This document shows positions 36,318 to 43,850 of a stretch of 64,000 nt of DNA, in pieces. This stretch comes from a virus. Position 1 is the stretch's first letter, and every line of letters begins with the position of its first letter. The stretch lies in the IMG/VR virus record IMGVR_UViG_3300037119_004556, positions 37,250 through 101,249 of that record; one strand, given 5' to 3'. The notes beneath the pieces were generated by a model that ran no database searches, had not been told where the DNA came from, and saw nothing but the letters and a program-made list of their open reading frames with translations. The translations under genes and the position numbers were made by a program.

Positions 36318-36842
36318 CTAAGACCTCGCGTCACTGGTTGTGGCGGACCCTGCGAGTTCCCGATCCGATGGCATGAGATCCCAGTCGCCGATCGGCATCC
36401 CATCAGCGCCGCGGCGCGGCACCATCTTCGGGCGCGGGTCAGTCCAGCCCGGCGGCGGCGGCGGGAACTCCGACATCAGCCCGGCCTGCACGAGACCGGC
36501 TTCGGCGAGCAACATCACGACGAGCTTGCCTGCCGTCGTCAACTCCCAGTCCTGGGCGTCGTCGCCGAACGGCGGCGGCTCGCCAACGTGCGGATGGTGC
36601 GTGACCAGGCCGCGCCGTTCGAGGCCGTGCAGCGCGGTCGGGCTACTGCTGCCGTTGCTCGACATCCACAACGGATCGCGGGTCGCCAACCGGATCAGCG
36701 CCCGCATGTGGGTCCGGCCGAGCGACAGCGAGAACGCCGTCGACTGGACGTACTGCGCGAACTGCTCGTTGACAGGCTCGCTGCGCACGACCTCGTTGCG
36801 GCGTGCGCCGATGGCGCCCTGGTCGTTCGGGTCGGTGCTCAT
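36318..36842 (-). CDS. Winged-helix-like hypothetical protein
   Basis: 174 aa. SLGRTHMRALIRLATRDPLW, SPTALHGLERRGLVTHH and WELTTAGKLVVMLLAEAGLV follow the recognition helix plus wing pattern of MarR/PadR-like folds (about 40-120). The C-terminus is Pro-rich. ATGA overlap with the J-domain gene. Function unknown. Confidence 0.6.
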   Translation of the reverse strand: MSTDPNDQGAIGARRNEVVRSEPVNEQFAQYVQSTAFSLSLGRTHMRALIRLATRDPLWMSSNGSSSPTALHGLERRGLVTHHPHVGEPPPFGDDAQDWELTTAGKLVVMLLAEAGLVQAGLMSEFPPPPPGWTDPRPKMVPRRGADGMPIGDWDLMPSDRELAGSATTSDARS

Positions 36843-37522
36843 ACTCGAACCTCTCTCAGTAGTAGATCTCGGGCTTCGCCGAGTTGCTTGAACAATGCGG
36901 CGTCGCCCGTGTCACTGTCGGGGTGCAGCTTCCAGGCGGCGTCCTTGTAGCGGGCCTTCACGAGATCCGGGTCGCCGAGCAGGATCCGCCAGGCGTCGGT
37001 CTTGATGTCGATGGCGGACGAGTGGACGGCGATGAACCGGGCGGCGTCCTCGACGGTCATCTGGGCGGCGGGCATCGGGATCCCGGAGCCGAGCGCCTTC
37101 CAGCCCTCGTACTGTTGGCCCGAGTCGGTGATCCCGTAGCGGTCGAGCTTGCGGAGAGCTTCGAGGCCGAGCGCGATTGCGCGGGCGTTGTCCTTCCACG
37201 GTTGCTCGCCGCGGTTCGCCCAGTTCGGCGCGCTGTACCGGTCGCACGTGAAGCTCTTGGGGCCGTACTTCGACTCGAACGAGATCATCACGCCGTGGAA
37301 CTTGGCGCGGGCGTCAGCGCGCAGACCGCCGTCCATCCGCATCGCTCCCTCGGGAGCGTCGATCTGGATCAGCACCTCGGGCTTCGACCGCAGGATCAGA
37401 TGGTTGATCTCACGTTCGAGGAGATCGACGGTGCTCGACCATCCGGTTGTGAACGGGGACCGATCGGGATGGGTTGTCAGTTGTCGGGGCCACACACCGA
37501 GCGGGCGGAACAACAGTCGCAT
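36839..37522 (-). CDS. Protein with C-terminal J-domain
   Basis: 227 aa. The first 150 residues are unassigned (LEREINHLILRSKPEVLIQI, MISFESKYGPKSFTCDRYSA). The C-terminus has DLVKARYKDAAWKLHPDSDT then GDAALFKQLGEARDLL (about 188-222), a short J-domain with the HPD triad that stimulates DnaK ATPase. Presumably recruits host Hsp70 for assembly or another phage step. Confidence 0.7.
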   Translation of the reverse strand: MRLLFRPLGVWPRQLTTHPDRSPFTTGWSSTVDLLEREINHLILRSKPEVLIQIDAPEGAMRMDGGLRADARAKFHGVMISFESKYGPKSFTCDRYSAPNWANRGEQPWKDNARAIALGLEALRKLDRYGITDSGQQYEGWKALGSGIPMPAAQMTVEDAARFIAVHSSAIDIKTDAWRILLGDPDLVKARYKDAAWKLHPDSDTGDAALFKQLGEARDLLLREVRV

Positions 37523-37527
37523 GGTCG

Positions 37528-37788
37528 TCAGTCTCCCACACCCGACTCGGAAGACGAGATCTTCCCGGCGTCCCACAACGCGGCGACTTCGAGCGCCGAC
37601 TGATGGTACGTCCGTCCGCCGTCCGGGTCGCCCATGTTCTCGCACCAGAAGTCGTGATCCTCGAAGTGGCCGATCCCGCCCAGCGCCGACCGCATCGCGC
37701 ACTCGCGGTGGGCGTAGCCCGGGTGGATCCGCACCACGTCGAGCGACCCGATCGGCTCCTCGCACAGGACGCAGTCCGGCGGCATCAT
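37528..37788 (-). CDS. Zinc-ribbon hypothetical protein (86 aa)
   Basis: MMPPDCVLCEEPIGSLDVVR then IHPGYAHRECAMRS: C, C, H, C in a treble-clef-like order (about 6-29), followed by an acidic/aromatic helix region. Overlaps the upstream stop. Confidence 0.6.
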   Translation of the reverse strand: MMPPDCVLCEEPIGSLDVVRIHPGYAHRECAMRSALGGIGHFEDHDFWCENMGDPDGGRTYHQSALEVAALWDAGKISSSESGVGD

Positions 37789-37940
37789 GAGGTCTGGTCC
37801 TTCGCCAGTGCTTGGACCGACGTGTACGTGATCCCGGTGCTGGCACCGTTCGGATACAGCAGGATGACCCTCGCCCCGCCCGGGCCGAGCGGTGGCCGGG
37901 ACCGGTCGATCGGTTTGCGCGGGAAGCGACGAACTCTCAC
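37785..37940 (-). CDS. Small basic protein (51 aa)
   Basis: GTG start overlapping the upstream stop. Arg/Pro-rich N-terminus, then ARVILLYPNGASTGITYTSV. Unrecognised. Confidence 0.5.
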   Translation of the reverse strand: MRVRRFPRKPIDRSRPPLGPGGARVILLYPNGASTGITYTSVQALAKDQTS

Positions 37941-38128
37941 GATGGCACCTCGACGTAGGTCCGGCGGAAGGCGTTGAGCGAGCACGTCGAGGTCTGCTCT
38001 CCGTCGAGGAACCGGAACGCGACATCCTCGGGGATCTCGGCCCCGATGGGAAGCACGGCCTCGATCACGATCTCGCGGGGCGTCTCGCGCCACGGGCCTG
38101 ACTGCCAGTGCTGACCGACCACGATCAC
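37937..38128 (-). CDS. Hypothetical protein (63 aa)
   Basis: GTG start (GTGA overlap). VVGQHWQSGPWRETPREIVI, PEDVAFRFLDGEQTSTCSLN. Unrecognised, part of a tightly coupled series. Confidence 0.5.
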   Translation of the reverse strand: MIVVGQHWQSGPWRETPREIVIEAVLPIGAEIPEDVAFRFLDGEQTSTCSLNAFRRTYVEVPS

Positions 38129-38736
38129 GCGACATCCTCGAACACGGCGATCCAATCCCTGCCAGCCACAGGCAACGGATCGAATGCGAGCCGCCGCATA
38201 CCGGCCGAGCCGCCGTCCAAGAACGCCTGCGGGGCCGGGTCGCTGCCTTGAGCGATGCAGACGTGTCGCACGTTGACGTGGTCGTTGGTGTCTGTGGCGT
38301 CGAGGACCGGCAGCAGCGTGACGGTGGCCCGAGCCACCACGACGAACATCGTGCCCATGCACGTCTGGCACGGCACCCACGGCCAGTTCGACCCGTAAAT
38401 GTGACCGGGTACCTTGCCATCGAAGCGCGTGCAGTTGTTCGGACACGGCACCCGTATCTCGATGATCGGCTTGCCGTCACGACAATCCGGGCAGGGCTTC
38501 ATCTGCTTGAAGCCGGGAGCCAGGGTCCAGCCGGGTTTGCCGGTCAACTTCCCACACGGGCATGGTGCTGCGGCGTCGGCGAACTGGCGGGGCGGGAACT
38601 GGTAGCACGCACAGGCGGCATCAATGGGCGGCTTCGGACGGCCGTCAGCGTGATAGCCGCACAGTTGGCCGACCACGACGCATGCTCCTAGCCGTTCCCG
38701 GTCGGCGTTCTGCGAGTCGCTGAGTTGGAGTTGCAT
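38125..38736 (-). CDS. Multi-zinc-knuckle protein
   Basis: 203 aa. Cys pairs: CACYQF, CPCG (about 60), CPDC (about 83), CPNNC (about 98), CQTC (about 122), suggesting several zinc ribbons as in DnaJ-type Cys repeats. N-terminus LSDSQNADRERLGACVVV resembles that of the next gene (LTAEQNADRERPTCAIKL), so the two may derive from a duplication. Confidence 0.6.
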   Translation of the reverse strand: MQLQLSDSQNADRERLGACVVVGQLCGYHADGRPKPPIDAACACYQFPPRQFADAAAPCPCGKLTGKPGWTLAPGFKQMKPCPDCRDGKPIIEIRVPCPNNCTRFDGKVPGHIYGSNWPWVPCQTCMGTMFVVVARATVTLLPVLDATDTNDHVNVRHVCIAQGSDPAPQAFLDGGSAGMRRLAFDPLPVAGRDWIAVFEDVA

Positions 38737-38933
38737 CAGATTGGTTCCCAGGCGAACGGGCCGAACTCGTCCGCTCGTTCCTCGTACTGGCGGCGGTGGC
38801 GGTCGCATACGTACCACTGCGGGTGATTGGCGTCTGCCCATGTGGCGGGCGTGCCGACGTGCGACGGAAGTTTGATCGCACAAGTCGGCCGTTCCCGGTC
38901 GGCGTTCTGCTCGGCGGTCAGGGTGAGGTTCAT
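38736..38933 (-). CDS. Hypothetical protein (65 aa)
   Basis: MNLTLTAEQNADRERPTCAI then PQWYVCDRHRRQYEERADEF. Shares its QNADRER N-terminus with the 38125 protein. C, C and H could bind metal. Unrecognised. Confidence 0.55.
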   Translation of the reverse strand: MNLTLTAEQNADRERPTCAIKLPSHVGTPATWADANHPQWYVCDRHRRQYEERADEFGPFAWEPI

Positions 38934-39145
38934 TCGTGCTCGACCGGTTGTTCGTACGGGCGGTCCGGGCCTTCGTAGCGGTGCGACATCAGCTTCACGT
39001 CCATCGACACCTTCGGTCGGTTCAACGCTCGTGGCTCGCGGTCATCGGTCGCCATCAGAGCGGCCATCACCTTGTCGGCTTGGGGGAGGCAGAGTTCTTC
39101 GAGACCGGACCACTCGTAGGTGATCTTCAATCGGATGGTGGTCAT
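38930..39145 (-). CDS. Hypothetical protein (71 aa)
   Basis: MTTIRLKITYEWSGLEELCL ... VSMDVKLMSHRYEGPDRPYE. Unrecognised; ATGA overlaps on both sides. Confidence 0.55.
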   Translation of the reverse strand: MTTIRLKITYEWSGLEELCLPQADKVMAALMATDDREPRALNRPKVSMDVKLMSHRYEGPDRPYEQPVEHE

Positions 39146-39429
39146 TCGGAGCCTCTCAAACGATTCAGACGGTGGATGGTGCCGACCTTGTCGGGCAGCA
39201 CGCCGACCAGTCCGCCGGTGTCAGGCTTGACGAACACCAGCGTGTTGCCCACGGCGTAGACGAACTTCGCTCGACGGTAGGACTTGCGCTTCTCGGGGAA
39301 GTGGACGTCGGCCTCATCGCCCGCTTCGAGCACTCGGTAGGGGCCGATCCGGAACTCGGTGACCCGGCCCGTGATCGGCTTCGGATGGTTGTTGGTTGAT
39401 CGGGCTGACCTAGCAGTGGTGGTTCCCAT
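39142..39429 (-). CDS. Hypothetical protein (95 aa), leaderless
   Basis: MGTTTARSARSTNNHPKPIT, FRIGPYRVLEAGDEADVHFP, FVYAVGNTLVFVKPDTGGLV: a beta-rich small-barrel outline. The ATG lies 7 nt after the -10. First gene of the operon that runs toward the portal region. Confidence 0.65.
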   Translation of the reverse strand: MGTTTARSARSTNNHPKPITGRVTEFRIGPYRVLEAGDEADVHFPEKRKSYRRAKFVYAVGNTLVFVKPDTGGLVGVLPDKVGTIHRLNRLRGSE

Positions 39430-39465
39430 ATATTTAACTTTACACGAAATGGGAACGGTTGTCAA
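39422..39465 (-). promoter_or_regulatory. Leaderless promoter with embedded inverted repeat
   Basis: -35 TTGACA (39460-39465), 17-nt spacer, -10 TAAAGT (39437-39442), ATG at 39429. GTTCCCAT (39422-39429) and ATGGGAAC (39449-39456) form an 8-bp inverted repeat bracketing the -10, a likely operator. Confidence 0.7.
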
Positions 39466-39466
39466 A

Positions 39467-40102
39467 TCAGTTACCGATGAGGGGTCGGCCTTCGAGGCCG
39501 GAAAGCCCCTGGTCAAGCAAATGAGCCATCAAGATATTGCGGCTAATGCCACGCCGCCGGGCTTCCTTTGAGGCTCTATCCAGGATCTCGTGTGGGAGGC
39601 GAACTGCGGTGCTCGCCCACGTGTCGACGGGCATGTCGAGCGCGCTCGAACGAGGCGGCTCGGGCGTGGGGGCGTAGGCCGGGTCACCGGCCCAGTTCTC
39701 AGGCGGCGCCGCCGTGGTGTTCGAGGGCACGATGGTGCTGCCGTCGACGGAGGCCGCTGGGGGTGGCTCGATCGGTTCGATGTCACCGGAGTCGGCCAGG
39801 CGCAGCGTCGGCGGCGGGCCGGGGTCGTCGTTGTCGACGGGTTCGTCGCGGTCGAGGATCTCGATCCCCATCCGGATCGGGAACACTCTCACCCGGGCCG
39901 CGCGGGATCTGTCGTCGCGCTGCTCCTCGGCCATCGGCCCGTTCAACTGGTATCCGCGGACTGTCGCGTCTTCACCCCCAGCTTCTATCGAGATGATCTC
40001 CAACACGTCGTCGCCGAACCTCACCCGATAGTTGAGTCGTTCCTCACTCGTCAGTTCCGGCCACAGTGCTGCCAGTTCCCGCATCGTCGTCGTCGCGCCC
40101 AT
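39467..40102 (-). CDS. Protein with C-terminal ribbon-helix-helix-like domain
   Basis: 211 aa. N-terminal domain (RELAALWPELTSEERLNYRV, DDVLEIISIEAGGEDATVRG) unassigned; Pro-rich linker; C-terminus WASTAVRLPHEILDRASKEA ... GISRNILMAHLLDQGL (about 162-203) has the strand-helix-helix order of Arc/MetJ-type DNA-binding domains. It lies directly upstream of the operator-bearing promoter at 39422, so it is a candidate for its regulator. Confidence 0.65.
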   Translation of the reverse strand: MGATTTMRELAALWPELTSEERLNYRVRFGDDVLEIISIEAGGEDATVRGYQLNGPMAEEQRDDRSRAARVRVFPIRMGIEILDRDEPVDNDDPGPPPTLRLADSGDIEPIEPPPAASVDGSTIVPSNTTAAPPENWAGDPAYAPTPEPPRSSALDMPVDTWASTAVRLPHEILDRASKEARRRGISRNILMAHLLDQGLSGLEGRPLIGN

Positions 40103-40422
40103 CAGCCGGGACTCCCAGCATCCGTCTCAACCGCCAGCGTCGGGGGGGCCGGTCGCCACTCGGCGTTGCTCCGGAGGTCGACCCGCTCGGGAAATCGGGC
40201 GCCCGTCGAGGCAACCCCCTCGCTCGGGAACATGAGCGTGAACACATGCCCCATCAACTGCGGGAGTTGGTCGCCGTCCGGGCTGAACGCGGTGATCCCG
40301 TCGCGCTGTGTGTAGAAGATCTCATCGAAGCCGGGGCTGTCGCGTCTTGGTCGACACCACGCCCAATACTCCGCCACGCCGTCACGACACGTCAGCACTA
40401 CCCACGCATCATCCACGATCAT
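40102..40422 (-). CDS. Hypothetical protein (106 aa)
   Basis: MIVDDAWVVLTCRDGVAEYW, RDGITAFSPDGDQLPQLMGH, FTLMFPSEGVASTGARFPER. Unrecognised soluble protein; its stop overlaps the ATG of the RHH-like gene. Confidence 0.6.
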   Translation of the reverse strand: MIVDDAWVVLTCRDGVAEYWAWCRPRRDSPGFDEIFYTQRDGITAFSPDGDQLPQLMGHVFTLMFPSEGVASTGARFPERVDLRSNAEWRPAPPTLAVETDAGSPG

Positions 40423-40464
40423 CCTCCTGTTGTCGTTGCCTGCCCGCGACGCTACAACAGATGT

Positions 40465-40671
40465 TCAGCCGCGGTTCTGCTTGTGCCAGTCCTTGACCTC
40501 GGACCACTCCCAGATCTTCGTGTTCGTGCCGAGGTGGAGCTTCGGTACCGGGAAGGTCTCGTAGCGGGTCTGCCACTGCGAAAGCGCGGACGCGTCGATC
40601 TTGAGTCGTTCACAGATCATCGAGCTATTGACCGGATCCTTGATGGTGACCGGTGGGTGCGTGGTTGGCAT
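40465..40671 (-). CDS. Helix-turn-helix protein (68 aa)
   Basis: VTIKDPVNSSMICERLKIDA then ALSQWQTRYETFPVP and KIWEWSEVKDWHKQ: an AlpA/excisionase-like winged HTH of the same type as the 35996 protein. Likely DNA-binding regulator or excisionase. Confidence 0.65.
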   Translation of the reverse strand: MPTTHPPVTIKDPVNSSMICERLKIDASALSQWQTRYETFPVPKLHLGTNTKIWEWSEVKDWHKQNRG

Positions 40672-40675
40672 TGGG

Positions 40676-41050
40676 TTACTCCTGTTGCGGGGTGGGCTTG
40701 GCGGGTGGGTTGACTTCGAGGCCGTACTCGTCGCGGAGGTACTCGCGGACGAGAACACCAGCGTCGCCCAGATCGCTGTAGGGCGCGTCCGGGTTCGTGT
40801 AGTGCAGAGCCTCGCTCAGGTTGTGGAGCAGGCCGTGGAGGTGTTCGCAGACGATCGACCAGGGGTCGCCGTCGCCGTCGACCTCGTCGCCGGTGAAGCC
40901 GCTGATGAGGTTGGCGATGTAGTTCGAGGCGCCGTCAGCGTCGAGGATCAGCCGGTCGTCGTCGGCGAGTCCGGCGCCGATCACTTCGCCGAGTTCGATG
41001 TAGCAGTCGCCGGGCGACTGCGGGTACTCGAAGCGTTCGACGCCGCTCAT
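40676..41050 (-). CDS. Hypothetical protein (124 aa)
   Basis: ELGEVIGAGLADDDRLILDA, SIVCEHLHGLLHNLSEALHY, GVLVREYLRDEYGLEVNPPA. Acidic, helical, unrecognised. ATGA overlap with the 41047 gene. Confidence 0.6.
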   Translation of the reverse strand: MSGVERFEYPQSPGDCYIELGEVIGAGLADDDRLILDADGASNYIANLISGFTGDEVDGDGDPWSIVCEHLHGLLHNLSEALHYTNPDAPYSDLGDAGVLVREYLRDEYGLEVNPPAKPTPQQE

Positions 41051-41223
41051 GGTTCGATCTTCCACCAGCCGAGGCCGTGGTCGATGCCGAAGTCGAGATC
41101 GAATCGGGATGGGCCGGGCGCAGGCGAGTGACCGACATCGGAGAGCGCCTCCATCCGGTCGATGGTCATTTCCATCGCCAGCACCGGGTCGACGCCGTCA
41201 GGGATCTTGAGGATCAGTTTCAT
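41047..41223 (-). CDS. Hypothetical protein (58 aa)
   Basis: MKLILKIPDGVDPVLAMEMT then RMEALSDVGHSPAPGPSRFD. Preceded by GAAAGGGAAACCACC and a promoter at 41249. Unrecognised. Confidence 0.6.
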   Translation of the reverse strand: MKLILKIPDGVDPVLAMEMTIDRMEALSDVGHSPAPGPSRFDLDFGIDHGLGWWKIEP

Positions 41224-41248
41224 GGTGGTTTCCCTTTCATTTCTTGAA

Positions 41249-41278
41249 ACACTACTCGCCTCGTCCCGGGTTCGTCAA
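41249..41278 (-). promoter_or_regulatory. Promoter of the 41223-40676 genes
   Basis: -35 TTGACG (41273-41278), 18-nt spacer with CCCGGGACG, -10 TAGTGT (41249-41254). Confidence 0.65.
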
Positions 41279-41461
41279 GAGAGTTGACTTGTCGAGGATG
41301 ACGTAGTACGGGACCCCGCCCGGGAGCGCGTCCCACATGTCGCGGGGCAGCAGGCACTTGACGAGACCGAGCGCCTCGCGCCCATCGCGAACAGCATCGC
41401 CATCGTCTGATGGAAGCCTCGCCGCCGGTGGCCTCGCAGATCTCAGCCACGGTTCACGCAC
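41252..41461 (-). CDS. Hypothetical protein (69 aa)
   Basis: GTG start inside the 3' end of the upstream gene. DAVRDGREALGLVKCLLPRD followed by MWDALPGGVPYYVILDKS looks genuine. Alternative frames over the same DNA give low-quality Arg/Cys/Ser-rich proteins. The stop lies inside the next promoter. Unrecognised. Confidence 0.55.
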   Translation of the reverse strand: MREPWLRSARPPAARLPSDDGDAVRDGREALGLVKCLLPRDMWDALPGGVPYYVILDKSTLLTNPGRGE

Positions 41462-41937
41462 CTGCGGACCCGCCCGAGCGCCTCGGCGAAGGCGCCTCCG
41501 TCGTCCGCCTCGCCGCTCAGTTCGGCGAGGGCGAGCACGACGTCGATGGTGAACACGGCGACCTCGTGCGGGGTGTGGTTCAGCACGATCGCTTCGCGCG
41601 CCGTCGAGATGTTGCCGTTGATCAGCGTCTCGGCCACCTCGATCGCGGTGAGCGGCGCCTCGGCGTTGCGCTCGAAGGCGGCGTCGAGGAAGCACTCGCG
41701 CGACGCCGTGTCGGAGAACCCGAGGGCGTTGATGTCGATCCCGCGGGCGACGCACCACGTCGAGCAGCGGTCGACCAGCGCCCAGGCTTCATCGCTCACA
41801 GCGTTGTGGATCCCGTCGAGATCCTCGGTGGTGAGGGTGGCGATGAACTCGTCAATGAGGGCGTCAGCGGCCTCGGCCCTGGCGTACCCGTAGAGCGCGT
41901 ATCGGCTGTCGAACACCATGTCATCGTCGGTGGTCAT
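41443..41937 (-). CDS. Hypothetical protein (164 aa)
   Basis: Acidic helical protein: DALIDEFIATLTTEDLDGIH, AWALVDRCSTWCVARGIDIN, ETLINGNISTAREAIVLNHT, FTIDVVLALAELSGEADDGG. Unrecognised. AAAGGAAACCACC upstream of the ATG. Confidence 0.65.
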   Translation of the reverse strand: MTTDDDMVFDSRYALYGYARAEAADALIDEFIATLTTEDLDGIHNAVSDEAWALVDRCSTWCVARGIDINALGFSDTASRECFLDAAFERNAEAPLTAIEVAETLINGNISTAREAIVLNHTPHEVAVFTIDVVLALAELSGEADDGGAFAEALGRVRRCVNRG

Positions 41938-41955
41938 GTGGTGGTTTCCTTTCGG

Positions 41956-42279
41956 TCAGGGACGCTTGTAGAGGTAGCCGCCGTAGCGGTCGGCGCGGGC
42001 GAGGATGGTGGCGAAGTCGTCGTCGTTGAGCAGGCTGCCGACAGTCGCCGGGCCGCCCTTACGCTTGGCGGGGGCTTTCCAGCCGCCAGCCTTCAACAGG
42101 TCGCCGGTCTCGCGATCAACGAAGGCGTGGACCGAGCGGCTGTAGCTCGTGTCGACCACTCGGATGTACTTCGCTCCGACGTCGGTCTCGAATGGCATGT
42201 CGATCTTGTTGGCGAGGATCTCGATTCGTTCGAGCAGGGTGGCGAGCCGGTTGATGTCGGCGGGGGTGGAGGTGGTCAT
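41956..42279 (-). CDS. Hypothetical protein (107 aa)
   Basis: MTTSTPADINRLATLLERIE (helix), then VVDTSYSRSVHAFVDRETGD followed by LLKAGGWKAPAKRKG, a motif common in small actinophage proteins that describe 'day-to-day' DNA- or RNA-associated barrels (strand-rich with a final GGYLYKRP). AAAGGAAGCCACC site. Function unknown. Confidence 0.65.
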   Translation of the reverse strand: MTTSTPADINRLATLLERIEILANKIDMPFETDVGAKYIRVVDTSYSRSVHAFVDRETGDLLKAGGWKAPAKRKGGPATVGSLLNDDDFATILARADRYGGYLYKRP

Positions 42280-42291
42280 GGTGGCTTCCTT

Positions 42292-42510
42292 TCAGTCGAA
42301 GCTGACGTCGGCGGTGAGCAGGTTGTCGTTGACGTCGTAGCCCAGCTTGCGGGCGCAGCGTTCGCACGAGAACACCCAGTCGAGGACCGGGTGGGGGATC
42401 AGCAAGGTGGCGTCGTTGTCGCAGAGTGCGAACATCACGCAGACGGGCTTGACGCCGTCCGCGGTCTCGGTGCCCTCCGCGATCCGGTAGATGGTGGTGG
42501 TTTCTGTCAC
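42292..42510 (-). CDS. Zinc-ribbon-like protein, leaderless GTG
   Basis: 72 aa. VTETTTIYRIAEGTETADGV then VCVMFALCDNDATLL and FSCERCARKLG: a CxxC pair plus two more Cys. The GTG lies 6 nt after the -10. First gene of the 42510-41956 unit. Confidence 0.6.
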   Translation of the reverse strand: MTETTTIYRIAEGTETADGVKPVCVMFALCDNDATLLIPHPVLDWVFSCERCARKLGYDVNDNLLTADVSFD

Positions 42511-42516
42511 GTCTGT

Positions 42517-42546
42517 ATTATCTCCCATCCGGACTAGGGTTGTCAA
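42517..42546 (-). promoter_or_regulatory. Leaderless promoter
   Basis: -35 TTGACA (42541-42546), 18-nt spacer, -10 GATAAT (42517-42522), ACAGAC, then GTG at 42510. Nearly identical to the boxes at 6288 and 7891. Confidence 0.8.
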
Positions 42547-42725
42547 GAGTATTCACGGTGCGGGGTGACCGTGATCGTGGCGTCGGGGATGCCTTCCTCG
42601 CGGGCGTACGACTCGCCGCACTCGCGCGCCGCCTTCGCCGTCGCCGTCCACACGTCGATGGTGGACGACGTGCCCATGTTGCCGACGAAGTAGGTCAGCG
42701 TCACCGCGAACGGCTTGAGCCTCAT
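42543..42725 (-). CDS. Hypothetical protein (60 aa)
   Basis: MRLKPFAVTLTYFVGNMGTS, STIDVWTATAKAARECGESY: a DUF7279-like 'V.L.YfV....vdVWaaTakaA...' outline seen in small phage proteins. ATGA overlap upstream. Function unknown. Confidence 0.6.
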   Translation of the reverse strand: MRLKPFAVTLTYFVGNMGTSSTIDVWTATAKAARECGESYAREEGIPDATITVTPHREYS

Positions 42726-42994
42726 GTCGTCACCGATCGCCATGCCCGGCCCCAACCGTCACCGGATGGGAGGCGCTTGAGCGGCCGGATCGAACCCCGG
42801 CAGTAGCGCGGCATGGCGTCCAGCGCGGCGTCGAGATCGTCGCTGGCCATGAGGAACACGTGGCCGTCGCGCATCGAGCACCAGTTGTCCAGGTCGGGCA
42901 CGAGCCGGGTCAGGTTCCTGCGGGCACGGTGTGACAGGATCCGCAGTGCCACGGTCGATCGGCCGTCGTCAAGTGCGACAGGGAGTGCGCTCAT
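42722..42994 (-). CDS. Hypothetical protein (90 aa)
   Basis: ALRILSHRARRNLTRLVPDL, HVFLMASDDLDAALDAMPRY. Arg-rich, helical; unrecognised. Coupled by 4-nt overlaps. Confidence 0.55.
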   Translation of the reverse strand: MSALPVALDDGRSTVALRILSHRARRNLTRLVPDLDNWCSMRDGHVFLMASDDLDAALDAMPRYCRGSIRPLKRLPSGDGWGRAWRSVTT

Positions 42995-43344
42995 GCGACG
43001 CTCGCGGTGGGGAAGGCGGCGACGTAGAAGTAGCCGTGCGAGCCGTTCGAGTTGCCGACGACCTTGAGTCCGTCAGCGTCGAACAGGACGACCTCGTTGG
43101 GTTCTCGTGTCGAGATCTCGTACGCCTTGATCTTGGCGCTGATGATGTCGATCAGTGCCCGCTTCGGCAGCTTCTCGTTGAGCAGTGCGAGCAGTGCCGC
43201 CTTGCTCTCAGTGGTGCCGACGACGTCGGTCCGGTTGGGAACGAAGTCGACTCCGCCATCGGCGTAGATGATGAAGCGTGCGCCCCATGCCGCTTCGGCG
43301 GTGTTGGGGACTGCGTTGCGCAGTCCGAATCCGAGTGTGTCCAT
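42991..43344 (-). CDS. Hypothetical protein (117 aa)
   Basis: AAWGARFIIYADGGVDFVPN, SKAALLALLNEKLPKRALID, EVVLFDADGLKVVGNSNGSH: alternating strands and helices. Unrecognised. AAAGGAAACCACC site. Confidence 0.6.
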   Translation of the reverse strand: MDTLGFGLRNAVPNTAEAAWGARFIIYADGGVDFVPNRTDVVGTTESKAALLALLNEKLPKRALIDIISAKIKAYEISTREPNEVVLFDADGLKVVGNSNGSHGYFYVAAFPTASVA

Positions 43345-43360
43345 GTGGTGGTTTCCTTTC

Positions 43361-43558
43361 CTAGTTGTAGATGGTCTCCGTGCGGGCACGGATGCGAGCA
43401 TTGCCGAAGCCGCCGGTGACGGGCCGGTCCGGATCCTCGCCGTAGCTGGGGTTGATGCCGTTCGCTCGTTCAGCCGCGACGAACTCGGCCTCGGTGACTT
43501 CCACCTCGGGGGAGCCGCGTATTTCGAGGAAGTAGCGGCGGGTGTATGTCGTGGTCAT
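43361..43558 (-). CDS. Hypothetical protein (65 aa)
   Basis: MTTTYTRRYFLEIRGSPEVE ... VTEAEFVAAERANGI, then GFGNARIRARTETIY. Resembles the small phage family with R-Y-x-L ... V-T-x-x-E-F-V-x-A-E-R-A-A-G. Function unknown; own promoter at 43580. Confidence 0.6.
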   Translation of the reverse strand: MTTTYTRRYFLEIRGSPEVEVTEAEFVAAERANGINPSYGEDPDRPVTGGFGNARIRARTETIYN

Positions 43559-43579
43559 TCCTCTCCTCTCTTGCACTTA

Positions 43580-43608
43580 ACCTTACCTCGATGGTCCGAG
43601 GTTGGCAA
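43580..43608 (-). promoter_or_regulatory. Promoter of the 43558-42543 operon
   Basis: -35 TTGCCA (43603-43608), 17-nt spacer, -10 TAAGGT (43580-43585), then a leader with GAGAGGAGAGGA before the ATG. Confidence 0.6.
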
Positions 43609-43631
43609 CTCTGTTGACGGAGTCTTGAGCA

Positions 43632-43850
43632 TCAGTAGTCGTCGTCCCAGCGTTCACCGGCGATGGTCGGATCGAACCAGTCGGGCGCCAGCGGGCTATC
43701 GGCGTAGCGTTCGAGCGAGTTCTCGTACCGCTCCAAGCGGCGTTCGCCGTGGAAGTCGCAGCGCGGCCAGTAGCGCAGGCCGTCCGTCGTCCACATCTCG
43801 ACCCGGCCCCGGCAGTCCGGCCCGGCTTCCAGGCAGCGGGTGTCACTCAT
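43632..43850 (-). CDS. Hypothetical zinc-binding-like protein (72 aa)
   Basis: MSDTRCLEAGPDCRGRVEMW, RYWPRCDFHGERRLERYENS: C, C, C, H and a W-P-R-C-D-F-H-G block typical of small actinophage zinc proteins. Start overlaps the 43843 stop. Confidence 0.6.
   Translation of the reverse strand: MSDTRCLEAGPDCRGRVEMWTTDGLRYWPRCDFHGERRLERYENSLERYADSPLAPDWFDPTIAGERWDDDY

Noticed and set aside
33227-40671. Terminase genes upstream of the portal
   Set aside because: No Walker A/B large-terminase motifs in any frame of this stretch; two small HTH proteins could be small terminase subunits, but that is not supported enough to call.
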